Under the pieces are notes generated by a model, which had not been told where the DNA came from, ran no database searches, and saw nothing but the letters and a program-made list of their open reading frames with translations. Made by a program: the position numbers and the translations under genes. From an uncultured Bacteroidales bacterium (lineage in GTDB: Bacteria; Bacteroidota; Bacteroidia; Bacteroidales; Paludibacteraceae): a stretch of DNA of 32,704 bases. Of the stretch, positions 9,401 to 17,742 are shown piece by piece; positions within the stretch are counted from its first letter, which is position 1, and the number at the start of each line of letters is the position of its first letter. The stretch lies in NCBI GenBank assembly GCA_946059305.1, contig CAMGMU010000019.1:1-32704 (forward strand). The letters are read 5' to 3'.

Positions 9401-10377
9401 TGAAGGTGGAACGAGCTTTCTACGAAGCCAAGTACCAATTGGCCCGTAAGTATAACATCAAGGAAGCTAAGCACCTGTCGAACTCCTTTAGGAGCGCTAT
9501 TGATGATAGCATTGATTGGCTCAATTCGGATGCGGGAAAAGCCATGACCGAGTCTTTCTCCATGATTGTGGAGCAGATGGGTTCCATCTTCTCGGGATTG
9601 AGCGATATCATCCAAGCGGAGCTCGAAATTCAGACGGCCAAAATCGAAACCCGATATGATGCAGAGATAGCAGCCGCAGAGGGTAACAAATCCAAGGAAG
9701 TAGCTTTGGAGCAACAGAAACAAACCGATATAGGTAAAGCCAAGAAGGATGCCAACCGAAAGATGTTTGCCATGCAGGTGCTGCAAGCTATTGCTCAGAC
9801 GGCTATGTCTGCCATCGCAGCTTACAGTTCAGCAGCAGCTATTCCTATTGTAGGTTTTGTGATGGCACCTATTGCAGCCGCCATGGCCGTAGCAGCTGGA
9901 GCCATCCAGATTGCATCCATAAAGAAGCAGCAGCAAGCATCCGATAATATCAGTTATGCAGGTGGTGGTTTCACGAAGCCGGGAAACAAATACGAGGAGG
10001 TAGGTATTGTTCACGCAGGCGAGTGGGTGGCAAGTCAGGAACTCTTGGCAAACCCAACGGCAAGGGCCATGATAAACACCCTTGATTATGCCCAACGCAC
10101 CAATACCATAGGCTCCTTAAACGCTGATGATGTGTCCGCGTCCATCACAGCTCCACAGGTAATTGCCAAGGCTTCGTCTGATGGGCATCTACAGCAGTCG
10201 CTAACGGCAACTGCCGTGACCTTGAAGGAATATAGCCGAGTGATGAAAGACCTGAATGCTCGTCTTAATGAGCCATTTGTAACGGTCAATACCGTAACCG
10301 GTGACGTGGGTATAAAGAAAGCCCAAGATGAGTATGAGCAGTTAATACGTAATAAAACGCCTAAATCCCGCAGATAA
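6433..10377 (+). CDS. Phage tail tape measure protein (TP901-like)
   Basis: ORF 6367-10377; ATG 6433 (MSDYSTNASVNLQVNGQQ) preferred. Coiled N-terminus, MANVRKFTGMTNDEV..., hydrophobic central segments, long coiled C-terminal region. Confidence 0.9.
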   Translation: MSDYSTNASVNLQVNGQQAQETLMNLRKHALDLTEQIAKAAAAGDKVSMQKLRKELKETNRQIKEMESATQQVDNVLRRLDKATPHELQKVLQTLNKQLQYMERGSDVWQQQTQRIRMVKDEISRVNGELSRSQSLLERFNNKWQEWQTVAMGAAAAFTGAVMAGRSAVNAYAEMEQEMANVRKFTGMTNDEVVALNKEFLKIDTRSGRDELNKLAQEAGRLGKTSLEDVLGFVKAADQINVALDDLGDGATLTLSKLTSIFGDEARLGTERSLLAVGSVINELSQNCTASAPYLAQFAKRLAGVGAQADMTIPQIMGFAAVLDSQGQAVEMSATAMSKVIMNMFKETDKLCAATGLNVEEFNAALKRSTNEGLMMLLDQLHNAGGIDVLAPIFKDMGENGARASSVISALAANIDMVKWEQEEATKAFEEATSITKEFTVQNTTVQAGLDKARKGFTEMSVVLGEKLAPVMKHVITSSSATLRLMAMMVDFISKNIASIVTITAAIIAYTIAANAAAVAQKVYSTAVKAATTIQKAFNTAIKQNPLGLIAAAVTAAVVALVEYRKHLRQVAAEHDAVGQAEKAAYKEYAASKAKVEQLSAAVHNNALSLSYRKKALKELQSIVPGYHASLTKEGELINDNTTAIQQYLSVLQKKLQYQAYEDKLAQQYAKRAEKEMELDEAKIVAQQRRDEYTVEVRNVTRDVNGNITAGSAIKMDKALNKSRNADKAVTELQDELAVIDEQIDKLTAKIGKTDAVIPVTVEPVIEEDKPLSLPATTEKADSKNKFQAEDDWKEREQALNRIAYAKGEADYDAYVKRMLAIEVEYNEKKLAHTDLLGNEEVTIQAAYEDAKFKQRQNAIEGTIEQENEENDRLLAILNQRYVDGELSARLFQASIEMQELEHLRRVANLYDEGSKERLKAEKTYHDTSLRYQQKHLQEAKQIQEKMRETYFTKAYTVTDEESYNRDMKNLELVYKQMLEAAGHSNKDRLKVERAFYEAKYQLARKYNIKEAKHLSNSFRSAIDDSIDWLNSDAGKAMTESFSMIVEQMGSIFSGLSDIIQAELEIQTAKIETRYDAEIAAAEGNKSKEVALEQQKQTDIGKAKKDANRKMFAMQVLQAIAQTAMSAIAAYSSAAAIPIVGFVMAPIAAAMAVAAGAIQIASIKKQQQASDNISYAGGGFTKPGNKYEEVGIVHAGEWVASQELLANPTARAMINTLDYAQRTNTIGSLNADDVSASITAPQVIAKASSDGHLQQSLTATAVTLKEYSRVMKDLNARLNEPFVTVNTVTGDVGIKKAQDEYEQLIRNKTPKSRR

Positions 10378-12215
10378 TGGAAATTTATGTAGATAAAAAA
10401 CGCGCAGTGCTGAAGAAGGGCACTTCATTTGATTTTGTTTCGGAGAACCGATATTTCTCTGGAGCAGACAGTTATACCATGGCAATCACCTTCCCTCTGA
10501 AGGATTGCCCCGAGAATCTTGCCATCTTCGGGCATATCAACCGAAAAGATGTCATCGCCAAGAAACTGCTGTTTGACTGTGAGCTTCGTAGTCTGACGTT
10601 CTACAAGCGCGGCTCCATCACCATCACCGAGATTACAGATGTGCAGGTGAAGACGCAGTTTTTGGAGGGGAAATCGGTCGCCAATTATTCGGATCAGTTC
10701 GATACGCTCTACATCAATGAGCTCGAATTGGGCTATCCGGATACGTCTCCTTCCAATACAGCAGCCAACGTATATGTTGGCCATAGTATTGATGATGGTC
10801 TAAATTACCTGGCTTTGCCTTGGGTAAATAACCACAGTGGCAACCTACAAAATCGATCGGTTTATGCCTCCATGTCCACTGCCATTAAAGGGCCTGACAG
10901 TTGGCATAGCAGTGTCAACAAACTCTCTTTCCAGCCGTATTTGCTGTATGTCTTGGAGTTGATTTGCAATGCCATCGGTTACACGTACGACTTTACAGCC
11001 CTTCGTAATAGCCCATATCGTTATCTGATTATCTGCAACACACTGCCATCTGCATGGGATACCACGAACTTTGCGCTTGCTTTGCCGCATTGGACGCTGA
11101 CAGAGTTCTTTGAGCAGCTGGAGTATTTTCTTAATGGAGAGTTTGATATCAACCAAGCAGAACGTAAGATAAGGTTTGGATTCTCCTCTGTCGCCATCAA
11201 GGCTGCCGGAGCAATAGAGATTAAGACTGTGGTCGATGAGTTTTCTGCTACCATTGAAGACGCAGGAGCTTGCAAATATCGAGAGTTTGTCAATCTGAAA
11301 TTTGCTGACTGCAATCATCGTATGTGGAAGTATTACTCCTGCAAATGGTTTGTAGATATGATGAAGAACACCGACGTGGTGCTTTCGTCTGGTTTAGGGT
11401 CATATAACTATGGCAAGTTCTATCGAGAGGTTAATGGTGCGCAGGGCTTATATATCCAGCTCAGAGATGCTGCTGATTTTGTGGAGTCGGAGTATAGCGG
11501 ATGGAATCCGGAGTATCTTTATTATTGTAAGTATGAAGATACGTACTTCATCTTGCGCAACTATGGTTCGTACATAGTTGATTCCTCGAAGCCTGAGAAT
11601 TTGGAGGGTAATAAGCGGTATAAGAACTTGCTTGAGCCAATCAATATGTTTGGCGATTCTATTGTTGATGAGGAAGCAGACACTATTGAACTTAAGATAG
11701 TGCCCGCATGGATTGATGAAGCGTATGCCGACGGCACGCTCCAGGGTAAGTCTTTGTTTCTTGATTGTGGAGAGTACCACAATGGCGTTGAAAACATAAT
11801 TCCGTGGAACTACTCGCAGCAGAAGCTCGACGCTGGAGAACAAGAACGTTCTGTGGAATACTTTGATAAGTTGTACATGGGATTTTGGAGTGGTACTCTG
11901 TACCCTTGTATGATGGGCACGTTGGCTTATCCAGTCATCGACCGCATCATCACGTACCCCAATGAAATGAACTATAATGAAACTCCTTTCACTATGCGTC
12001 TGCGTGCAACAGAATATGGAACGTACACGAAAACGTATAAGATTAGCAGCAAGAAGAAATATACGTTCAAGTTCCTTGCAGACAAACTCCCGAATGTACG
12101 TAGTGTGTTTATCATTCATGGGCAGCGATATCTTTGCGAAAAGTTGACAACCAACTTCACGGAGGATGGTATGTCGCAACTTGTTAAGGCCGAGTGTTGG
12201 CTGGTCGAGGATTAG
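10377..12215 (+). CDS. Large phage tail-associated protein
   Basis: 612 aa, TAATG overlap with tape measure stop; position typical of a distal tail/baseplate gene. Confidence 0.6.
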   Translation: MEIYVDKKRAVLKKGTSFDFVSENRYFSGADSYTMAITFPLKDCPENLAIFGHINRKDVIAKKLLFDCELRSLTFYKRGSITITEITDVQVKTQFLEGKSVANYSDQFDTLYINELELGYPDTSPSNTAANVYVGHSIDDGLNYLALPWVNNHSGNLQNRSVYASMSTAIKGPDSWHSSVNKLSFQPYLLYVLELICNAIGYTYDFTALRNSPYRYLIICNTLPSAWDTTNFALALPHWTLTEFFEQLEYFLNGEFDINQAERKIRFGFSSVAIKAAGAIEIKTVVDEFSATIEDAGACKYREFVNLKFADCNHRMWKYYSCKWFVDMMKNTDVVLSSGLGSYNYGKFYREVNGAQGLYIQLRDAADFVESEYSGWNPEYLYYCKYEDTYFILRNYGSYIVDSSKPENLEGNKRYKNLLEPINMFGDSIVDEEADTIELKIVPAWIDEAYADGTLQGKSLFLDCGEYHNGVENIIPWNYSQQKLDAGEQERSVEYFDKLYMGFWSGTLYPCMMGTLAYPVIDRIITYPNEMNYNETPFTMRLRATEYGTYTKTYKISSKKKYTFKFLADKLPNVRSVFIIHGQRYLCEKLTTNFTEDGMSQLVKAECWLVED

Positions 12216-12235
12216 CCCTCGACCGCCATACTCGT

Positions 12236-13447
12236 TTATTCTTCAATATTTTTCTCTAACTTTACAAGTTTCTTCTTACCCAAAGAGACGTTTGCCCCTC
12301 GGACTGCTTCAATCATCTTCCCTGTATCCTTTCCAATATATTTGTTAGTCGTGGAGATATCCGCATGTCCGGCAGCCTCTTTTACTTGGTTGATACTTAC
12401 ACCTGCCTCCAACATCTCTGTAATACCGGAGTCTTTGAGAGAGTAGAGTTGCATCTCATCCGGCAGACCGCATTCCTTACGAATTTTCATCCAATGCTTT
12501 TTGAACATAGAATGGTAACAAGGATCTGGGCCACACTCATAATTGGAGTTTATGAGATACCATGTCGGCAAAATCCCCGGCTTGGAAAGAAGCGGTATGA
12601 GCATTGCTATACACGTGTCACTTAGTGCAGCATCTCTATCCTTGTGGGTCTTCGCTTTATTGGCAGGGATGTGTATGCACTTGTTTATGAGGTCAACATC
12701 ACGAACTTGTAGACGCTCGATTTCGCTTGGTCGGATGAGAGAGGTGAACACCAGGTGCATCACGATCTCATAATTGGGGTGCTTGGATGAGCGCACGTAA
12801 TTAATTACTTTATCGCGCGCCTCAGGTGGAATTAATCCACGAATCTTCTCTTGCTTCTGGAGTGTCTTAATTTGATCAAAGGGATTGTCATTTACAAACT
12901 CATGTTCTTTTAGCCAGTTAAAAGCAGCACGATACTTCTTTAGATAGGTGTTGTATGTATTGTTGTTGAACTTGGGTCGGTTACGTAAATCTTCCATGAA
13001 CTGACGGGCGATGCTCACATTGAATTTGATGCAGGCTATTTCCCCGATTCCCTTCTCAACAAGCCAATCTTTGAGTATTTTGGCTACTGATGTATAGGAA
13101 ACCATGGAAGCTTCACGAAGGTCGCGTCCCTTATCCGTTATGTATGCATCTAAACCATAGGATAGGGTCTGTAATTGCTTCGTATTCTTCGAACCATCTG
13201 TAAACGGATTCCAACCGGAAGCCAGTTTGATGTTGATATCGCATAACACTTTATTAGCCGCTACCTTGAACTCCATGAGAGTCCGGCATCGGTTTTTGAG
13301 GGCATTGAGGCGAAAGACCTTTCGCTCTAATTTTGATGTTACGGGATTGAGTACGTGATACTCTACGAAGTAGCCACTCTTGTACGCCTTCAGTGTGGCG
13401 GGAAGGTACGTTACGAAGTTGAACGTTGAAAGTTGCGATTCAAACAT
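12236..13447 (-). CDS. Tyrosine recombinase / phage integrase
   Basis: 403 aa; SLIRPSEI, NKAKTHKDR, YSLKDSGITEML, AAGHADISTTNKYI catalytic-domain motifs; SAM-like core-binding domain. Confidence 0.93.
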   Translation of the reverse strand: MFESQLSTFNFVTYLPATLKAYKSGYFVEYHVLNPVTSKLERKVFRLNALKNRCRTLMEFKVAANKVLCDINIKLASGWNPFTDGSKNTKQLQTLSYGLDAYITDKGRDLREASMVSYTSVAKILKDWLVEKGIGEIACIKFNVSIARQFMEDLRNRPKFNNNTYNTYLKKYRAAFNWLKEHEFVNDNPFDQIKTLQKQEKIRGLIPPEARDKVINYVRSSKHPNYEIVMHLVFTSLIRPSEIERLQVRDVDLINKCIHIPANKAKTHKDRDAALSDTCIAMLIPLLSKPGILPTWYLINSNYECGPDPCYHSMFKKHWMKIRKECGLPDEMQLYSLKDSGITEMLEAGVSINQVKEAAGHADISTTNKYIGKDTGKMIEAVRGANVSLGKKKLVKLEKNIEE

Positions 13448-13512
13448 TTTTTTTTCTTCTTTGAGTTGACTTTCAAAGGAGAATTTTTTTGAAACGGCTT
13501 ATTTTAACGTGA

Positions 13513-13563
13513 AGACTGCTAAAAAAAGTTGCGACGTCTTTGCGACACTTTTTTTAGCAGTCT
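13513..13563. repeat. Perfect 17-bp inverted repeat with 17-nt spacer near the attachment site
   Basis: AGACTGCTAAAAAAAGT-(tgcgacgtctttgcgac)-ACTTTTTTTAGCAGTCT; spacer holds two TGCGAC copies. Confidence 0.9.
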
Positions 13564-13589
13564 CTGTAAGTTGCTGATTATCAGCCTTG

Positions 13590-13660
13590 TTGCTTAACCA
13601 GGACTCGAACCCAGACAGACAGAACCAGAATCTGTAGTGCTACCATTACACCATTAAGCA
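13590..13660 (-). tRNA. tRNA-Gln(CUG)
   Basis: TGCTTAA/TTAAGCA acceptor stem, ACAGA-TTCTGGT-TCTGT anticodon arm (CTG), GGTTCGAGTCC T-loop; U1-A72 typical of tRNA-Gln. Confidence 0.93.
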
Positions 13661-13682
13661 ATGCGCTTTCTTAAAAGCGGTG

Positions 13683-13712
13683 CAAAATTACTGCTTTTTT
13701 TTGAAACAGCAA
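13683..13712 (-). promoter_or_regulatory. Promoter of tRNA-Gln
   Basis: TTG-N19-TAatTTTG on minus strand. Confidence 0.65.
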
Positions 13713-13766
13713 AATTTTTTTCGAAAAAAATGCAGAAAAAATGCGTTTTTGGTTGTTTTTGATAAG

Positions 13767-14666
13767 TTAAGTGCGCAAATTGTCGATCATCATGCGGAAA
13801 ATGCGTATATACTCGGGTGTGGTACCGCAGCATCCTCCTACCATGTTCAGCATCCCTTCGCGTATCATCGTTTGGATCACCTGAGCCATCTCATCGGGCG
13901 TATGCTCGTATCTGCCCTCCGCATTGGGCAGACCGGCATTGGGATAGCAGCAGAGGCAACATCGCTGGTTCACCGCCTCTTGCATCTGCTTCAGGTAAGG
14001 CAACATAGCGCGTGCGCCGTATCCGCAGTTGAGCCCCACGGCAAGGGGCTGGGCCGCCAAAGCCGTTTCCACAAACATCGGGATCGTATGTCCTGACAGC
14101 ATGCATCCGCTCTCGCCTGCCACCGTCATGCACACGATCATCGGCGGCATGGCTCCCGCACGCTGCGCCAGTTGTTCGGCTGCCAAGAGTGCGGCTCTCA
14201 GGTTGCGTATGTCGGTTACCGTTTCGATAAGCAAAGCATCCGCCCCTCCCTGCAAGAGTGCCTCCATCTGTATGCGGTATGCCTCTGCGAGCATACGGAA
14301 AGCGCGTTCCCCATCATCGGGCTGGGCGCAATGCATCGTGGAGAGCATGTACTCGGTAGGCCCTACATCGCCGAGCACGAAGCGCTGCTGCCCAGTGGTG
14401 ACGGTGTATTGGTCGGCAACTTGTCTGGCCAATCGTGTCGCATAGAGATTGATTAGTGGGTTGCCATGGCTGCTGAAAGTGCAGGTAGTGATGCAGTCAG
14501 CCCCTGCCGCAAGATAGGCGCGATGGATCTGCGCAATCTCTTGGGGCTGGTCGATAACGAGCGCATCGGCGAGCCCTCGGTAATGGGGTAGGCGGCTCTG
14601 CAGGAGCGAACCCATGGCACCATCAAGGAGGAGGATACGCTGGGATATGGCTTGGGTGATAGTCAT
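13767..14666 (-). CDS. Homocysteine S-methyltransferase domain protein (MetH N-terminal-like, stand-alone)
   Basis: RILLLDGAMGSLLQ, LIETVTDIRNLRAAL, GLNCGYGA, NMVGGCCGTTPEYI motifs; start at 14666 preferred. Confidence 0.88.
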   Translation of the reverse strand: MTITQAISQRILLLDGAMGSLLQSRLPHYRGLADALVIDQPQEIAQIHRAYLAAGADCITTCTFSSHGNPLINLYATRLARQVADQYTVTTGQQRFVLGDVGPTEYMLSTMHCAQPDDGERAFRMLAEAYRIQMEALLQGGADALLIETVTDIRNLRAALLAAEQLAQRAGAMPPMIVCMTVAGESGCMLSGHTIPMFVETALAAQPLAVGLNCGYGARAMLPYLKQMQEAVNQRCCLCCYPNAGLPNAEGRYEHTPDEMAQVIQTMIREGMLNMVGGCCGTTPEYIRIFRMMIDNLRT

Positions 14667-14674
14667 CGCAGGGG

Positions 14675-15079
14675 TTAACGTTCGTCGATTTTCCCGCGAT
14701 ACACCACAAAGCGCTGCCAGAGAAACTCGGTGATGAGGTTGAGGAGCATGTTGATGGCCGTAACCAGATAGGGATTCCACGCAACGGGTTCGGCCGTGAG
14801 CGCGTGTTCAAGCCACGTGGTGGATGGGGTAAAGAAGGCATAATAGAGCGCCACAAGCGCCATGGCTCGGGGCACGTTGGCATACGAGCGAAAAGTGAAG
14901 CGGCGGTTGAGGGTGAAATTCCAGAGCACCGACAGCACCAATGCAATCAGATAACACAGCCAATGCGGCCAATGGAGCGCCTCCTCCATGAGGGCGAATG
15001 AGCCCATCTGGATGACTCCCGCCGAAGCCGAGAAAAGCAGGAACTTCAGCGCACGTACAGATTCGTTTTTCTTACTCAT
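14675..15079 (-). CDS. GtrA-like family membrane protein
   Basis: KFLLFSASAGVIQMGSFAL...LVLSVLWNFTLNRRFTF pattern, four hydrophobic segments; start at 15079 (MSKKNES) preferred. Confidence 0.8.
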   Translation of the reverse strand: MSKKNESVRALKFLLFSASAGVIQMGSFALMEEALHWPHWLCYLIALVLSVLWNFTLNRRFTFRSYANVPRAMALVALYYAFFTPSTTWLEHALTAEPVAWNPYLVTAINMLLNLITEFLWQRFVVYRGKIDER

Positions 15080-15087
15080 AACTGCCG

Positions 15088-15118
15088 CAAAATTACAAAA
15101 AAACGCGCATTCTGCCAA
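15088..15118 (-). promoter_or_regulatory. Promoter of gtrA-like gene
   Basis: TTG-N20-TAatTTTG on minus strand. Confidence 0.6.
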
Positions 15119-15165
15119 ATTTTGCATAAGAAATGCCCCGAAAATGAAAAGAATTTACACTTTTT

Positions 15166-15196
15166 TTGCATAATTCAGAAAAACTTTGTACCTTTG
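15166..15196 (+). promoter_or_regulatory. Promoter of tyrS
   Basis: TTG-N20-TAccTTTG. Confidence 0.7.
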
Positions 15197-15292
15197 CATG
15201 CCCATTAGTGCGCTCGCGCGCGCGTCCAGCACGTGCGGTAATGAATTATGTATCATTTATAAAATATGTATCATTTATAAAATTCAGATAAG

Positions 15293-16588
15293 ATGAAAAA
15301 TTTCGTAGAAGAACTCCGTTGGCGCGGCATGCTGCACGATATCATGCCGGGCACGGAAGAACAGCTAAACAAAGAAATGACGACCGCCTACTTAGGCATC
15401 GACCCGACCGCCGATTCACTCCATATCGGTCACCTCTGCGGCATCATGATGCTGCGTCATCTGCAGCGTTGCGGGCATAAGCCCATCGCCCTGCTGGGTG
15501 GCGCTACCGGTATGATAGGCGACCCCTCGGGTAAGTCGGCCGAGCGTAACCTGCTCACCGAAGAGGTGCTCCGACATAACGTTGCCTGCATTCAGGCGCA
15601 GCTCGAGCATTTCCTCGATTTCCATTCTACCGAACCCAATGCGGCAGAGCTCGTAAACAACTACGACTGGATGAAAGACTATACGTTCATCGACTTTGCG
15701 CGCAACATCGGCAAGCTCATCACGGTCAATTACATGATGGCCAAAGACTCGGTGAAGAAGCGTTTCAACGGCGAGTTTTCGCAGGGTATGTCGTTTACGG
15801 AGTTTACCTATCAGCTGCTTCAGGGGTATGATTTTGCGTATCTTAATGAGCATAAGAACTGCAAGCTTCAGATGGGCGGCTCGGATCAGTGGGGTAATAT
15901 CACGACCGGCACGGAGCTCATTCGCCGCATGACGGGCAACGAGGCGTATGCGCTCACCTGTCCGCTCATTACTAAAGCCGATGGCGGTAAGTTCGGCAAG
16001 ACGGAGAGCGGCAACGTATGGCTCTCCAAGAAATACACCAGCCCGTATAAGTTCTATCAGTTCTGGATGAACGTGTCAGACGACGACGCCAAGCGGTATA
16101 TCAAGATCTTCACCTCGTTGGAGAAAGAGGAGATCGATGGGCTGATAGCGGCGCACGATGAGGCTCCGCATCTGCGTGTGCTGCAGAAGCGTCTGGCAGA
16201 AGAGGTGACGGTGATGGTGCACAGCCGCGCGGATTACGAGGCGGCCGTAAGCGCGAGCAATATCCTCTTCGGCAACGCCACCGCCGAAGCGCTTCGCAGC
16301 CTCGATGAGGAGACGTTCTTGCAGGTGTTTGAGGGCGTGCCGCAGTTTGAGGTGAGCCTGAGCGAGCTGGAGGCGGGCATCCCTGCTATGGACTTGCTGG
16401 CCGTGAAGACGCAGATCTTCCCCTCCAAGGGCGAAGCGCGCAAGATGATGCAAGCCAACGGATTCTCGATGAACAAAGAGAAACTGACGGATATCAATGC
16501 CGTTATCTCAACCGATGCCCTCCTCAATGGTAAGTATATCCTTTGCCAAAAGGGCAAGAAGAATTATTTCCTCGTAGTAGCCAAATAA
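15293..16588 (+). CDS. tyrS: Tyrosyl-tRNA synthetase
   Basis: 431 aa; [64 protein letters not shown] (KMSKS-like) motifs. Confidence 0.97.
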   Translation: MKNFVEELRWRGMLHDIMPGTEEQLNKEMTTAYLGIDPTADSLHIGHLCGIMMLRHLQRCGHKPIALLGGATGMIGDPSGKSAERNLLTEEVLRHNVACIQAQLEHFLDFHSTEPNAAELVNNYDWMKDYTFIDFARNIGKLITVNYMMAKDSVKKRFNGEFSQGMSFTEFTYQLLQGYDFAYLNEHKNCKLQMGGSDQWGNITTGTELIRRMTGNEAYALTCPLITKADGGKFGKTESGNVWLSKKYTSPYKFYQFWMNVSDDDAKRYIKIFTSLEKEEIDGLIAAHDEAPHLRVLQKRLAEEVTVMVHSRADYEAAVSASNILFGNATAEALRSLDEETFLQVFEGVPQFEVSLSELEAGIPAMDLLAVKTQIFPSKGEARKMMQANGFSMNKEKLTDINAVISTDALLNGKYILCQKGKKNYFLVVAK

Positions 16589-16597
16589 AAGCCGCGT

Positions 16598-17734
16598 ATG
16601 AAGAAAGCAGCATTTTTCTGCGCCTTTCTGCTGAGCGCTCTGATAGGCTACGCAGAGGTGCCAGACGACTACAAGCAGAAGTATGCCTCGCTGAGCGGCA
16701 AGGCAGGCGAGGCGCTGTTTGATGCGCTCTCCGCCATCGCAGCCGAGGGCTATCAGGCGCATTCGTACAACGACTTATGGGCGTTTTTCAGCACGACCGA
16801 CGTGACGGCTGACAGCTTGATATGGGATATCTATTCCAACTGCACGTTTATCCCCGGCACTAACCAATGCGGCAACTACTCGAAGGTGTGCGACTGCTAC
16901 AACCGCGAACATTCGTTGCCGAAATCATGGTTCGGCGGTAGCACGAACAACGCGCCGGGCAATGACCTTTTTCACCTCTACCCCACGGACGGCAAGGTGA
17001 ACGGTCAGCGCAGTAGCTACCCGTATGGCGAATGCGCCGAGGGTGAGTCGCTGGGCGGTCAGGCGCTGGGCAGGTTAGGCAACAGCACGTTGGCAGGGCA
17101 TGAGCAGGCCGGGATGGTGTTTGAGCCGAACGGGCAGTACAAAGGCGATCTGGCTCGTTCGTACTTCGGTATGCTGGTGCGCTATGGCCGCACGTTTGCT
17201 TTCAATCAGGCCGCAGGCGGGGTGGTGATGTTCAGCAACAGCGGTGGTAGCATCAGCGCTGCCAACCATTTCGGCTTTACGCCTTATTCGGTGGCGCTGC
17301 TGATGGGCTGGGATGCGGCCGACAGCGTGAGTGAGAAAGAGCAGGCTCGCAACGATGCCATTCAGCTCACGCAAGGTAACCGCAACCCGTTTATCGACTG
17401 CCCGGTCTTGGCGCAATACCTCTGGGGGCAGAAAGCAGGGCAGGCGGTGGCGCTGCAAGACTTGGTGGACTGCGGCTGCGCCGATGCAGGCAGCGAGCCG
17501 AGCGGGGTGGAGCAGGTGGCTTTTCCATCGCTCACGCTCAGCTCAACCGCGGAAGGGTGCACGTTCACCTGCCTGCCTGCGGGCGCTACGATAGCGGTGG
17601 TGAGCGCCAGCGGTCAGCTGATGCAGCTGCTCGCCGCGAGCGGCCCCGAACAGACGATAGCCCTACCAGCTGGCTTCTACTTGCTGATCGTGCGCGCAGG
17701 CGCACAGCAGCAGGCATTTAAGGTAGTGAGGTAG
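16598..17734 (+). CDS. Secreted endonuclease I family nuclease with T9SS-type C-terminal sorting domain
   Basis: YNREHSLPKSWFGG...NDLFHLYPTDGKVNGQRSSYPYGEC; N-terminal signal peptide; C-terminus LPAGFYLLIVRAGAQQQAFKVVR. Confidence 0.88.
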   Translation: MKKAAFFCAFLLSALIGYAEVPDDYKQKYASLSGKAGEALFDALSAIAAEGYQAHSYNDLWAFFSTTDVTADSLIWDIYSNCTFIPGTNQCGNYSKVCDCYNREHSLPKSWFGGSTNNAPGNDLFHLYPTDGKVNGQRSSYPYGECAEGESLGGQALGRLGNSTLAGHEQAGMVFEPNGQYKGDLARSYFGMLVRYGRTFAFNQAAGGVVMFSNSGGSISAANHFGFTPYSVALLMGWDAADSVSEKEQARNDAIQLTQGNRNPFIDCPVLAQYLWGQKAGQAVALQDLVDCGCADAGSEPSGVEQVAFPSLTLSSTAEGCTFTCLPAGATIAVVSASGQLMQLLAASGPEQTIALPAGFYLLIVRAGAQQQAFKVVR

Positions 17735-17742
17735 GGAATTTT

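Noticed and set aside
9142-9786. 214-aa minus-strand ORF within the tape measure gene
   Set aside because: Antisense shadow of a well-supported coding frame; no independent support.
11448-12179. 243-aa minus-strand ORF within the tail protein gene
   Set aside because: Antisense shadow ORF overlapping the supported 10377-12215 CDS.
12203-12224. GGTCGAGG-attagc-CCTCGACC hairpin as terminator between tail gene and integrase
   Set aside because: Good stem but no T-tract on either side; kept only as a possible weak convergent terminator.
1-13660. Diversity-generating retroelement in the phage island
   Set aside because: No reverse transcriptase ORF and no template/variable repeat pair with A-specific differences was seen.
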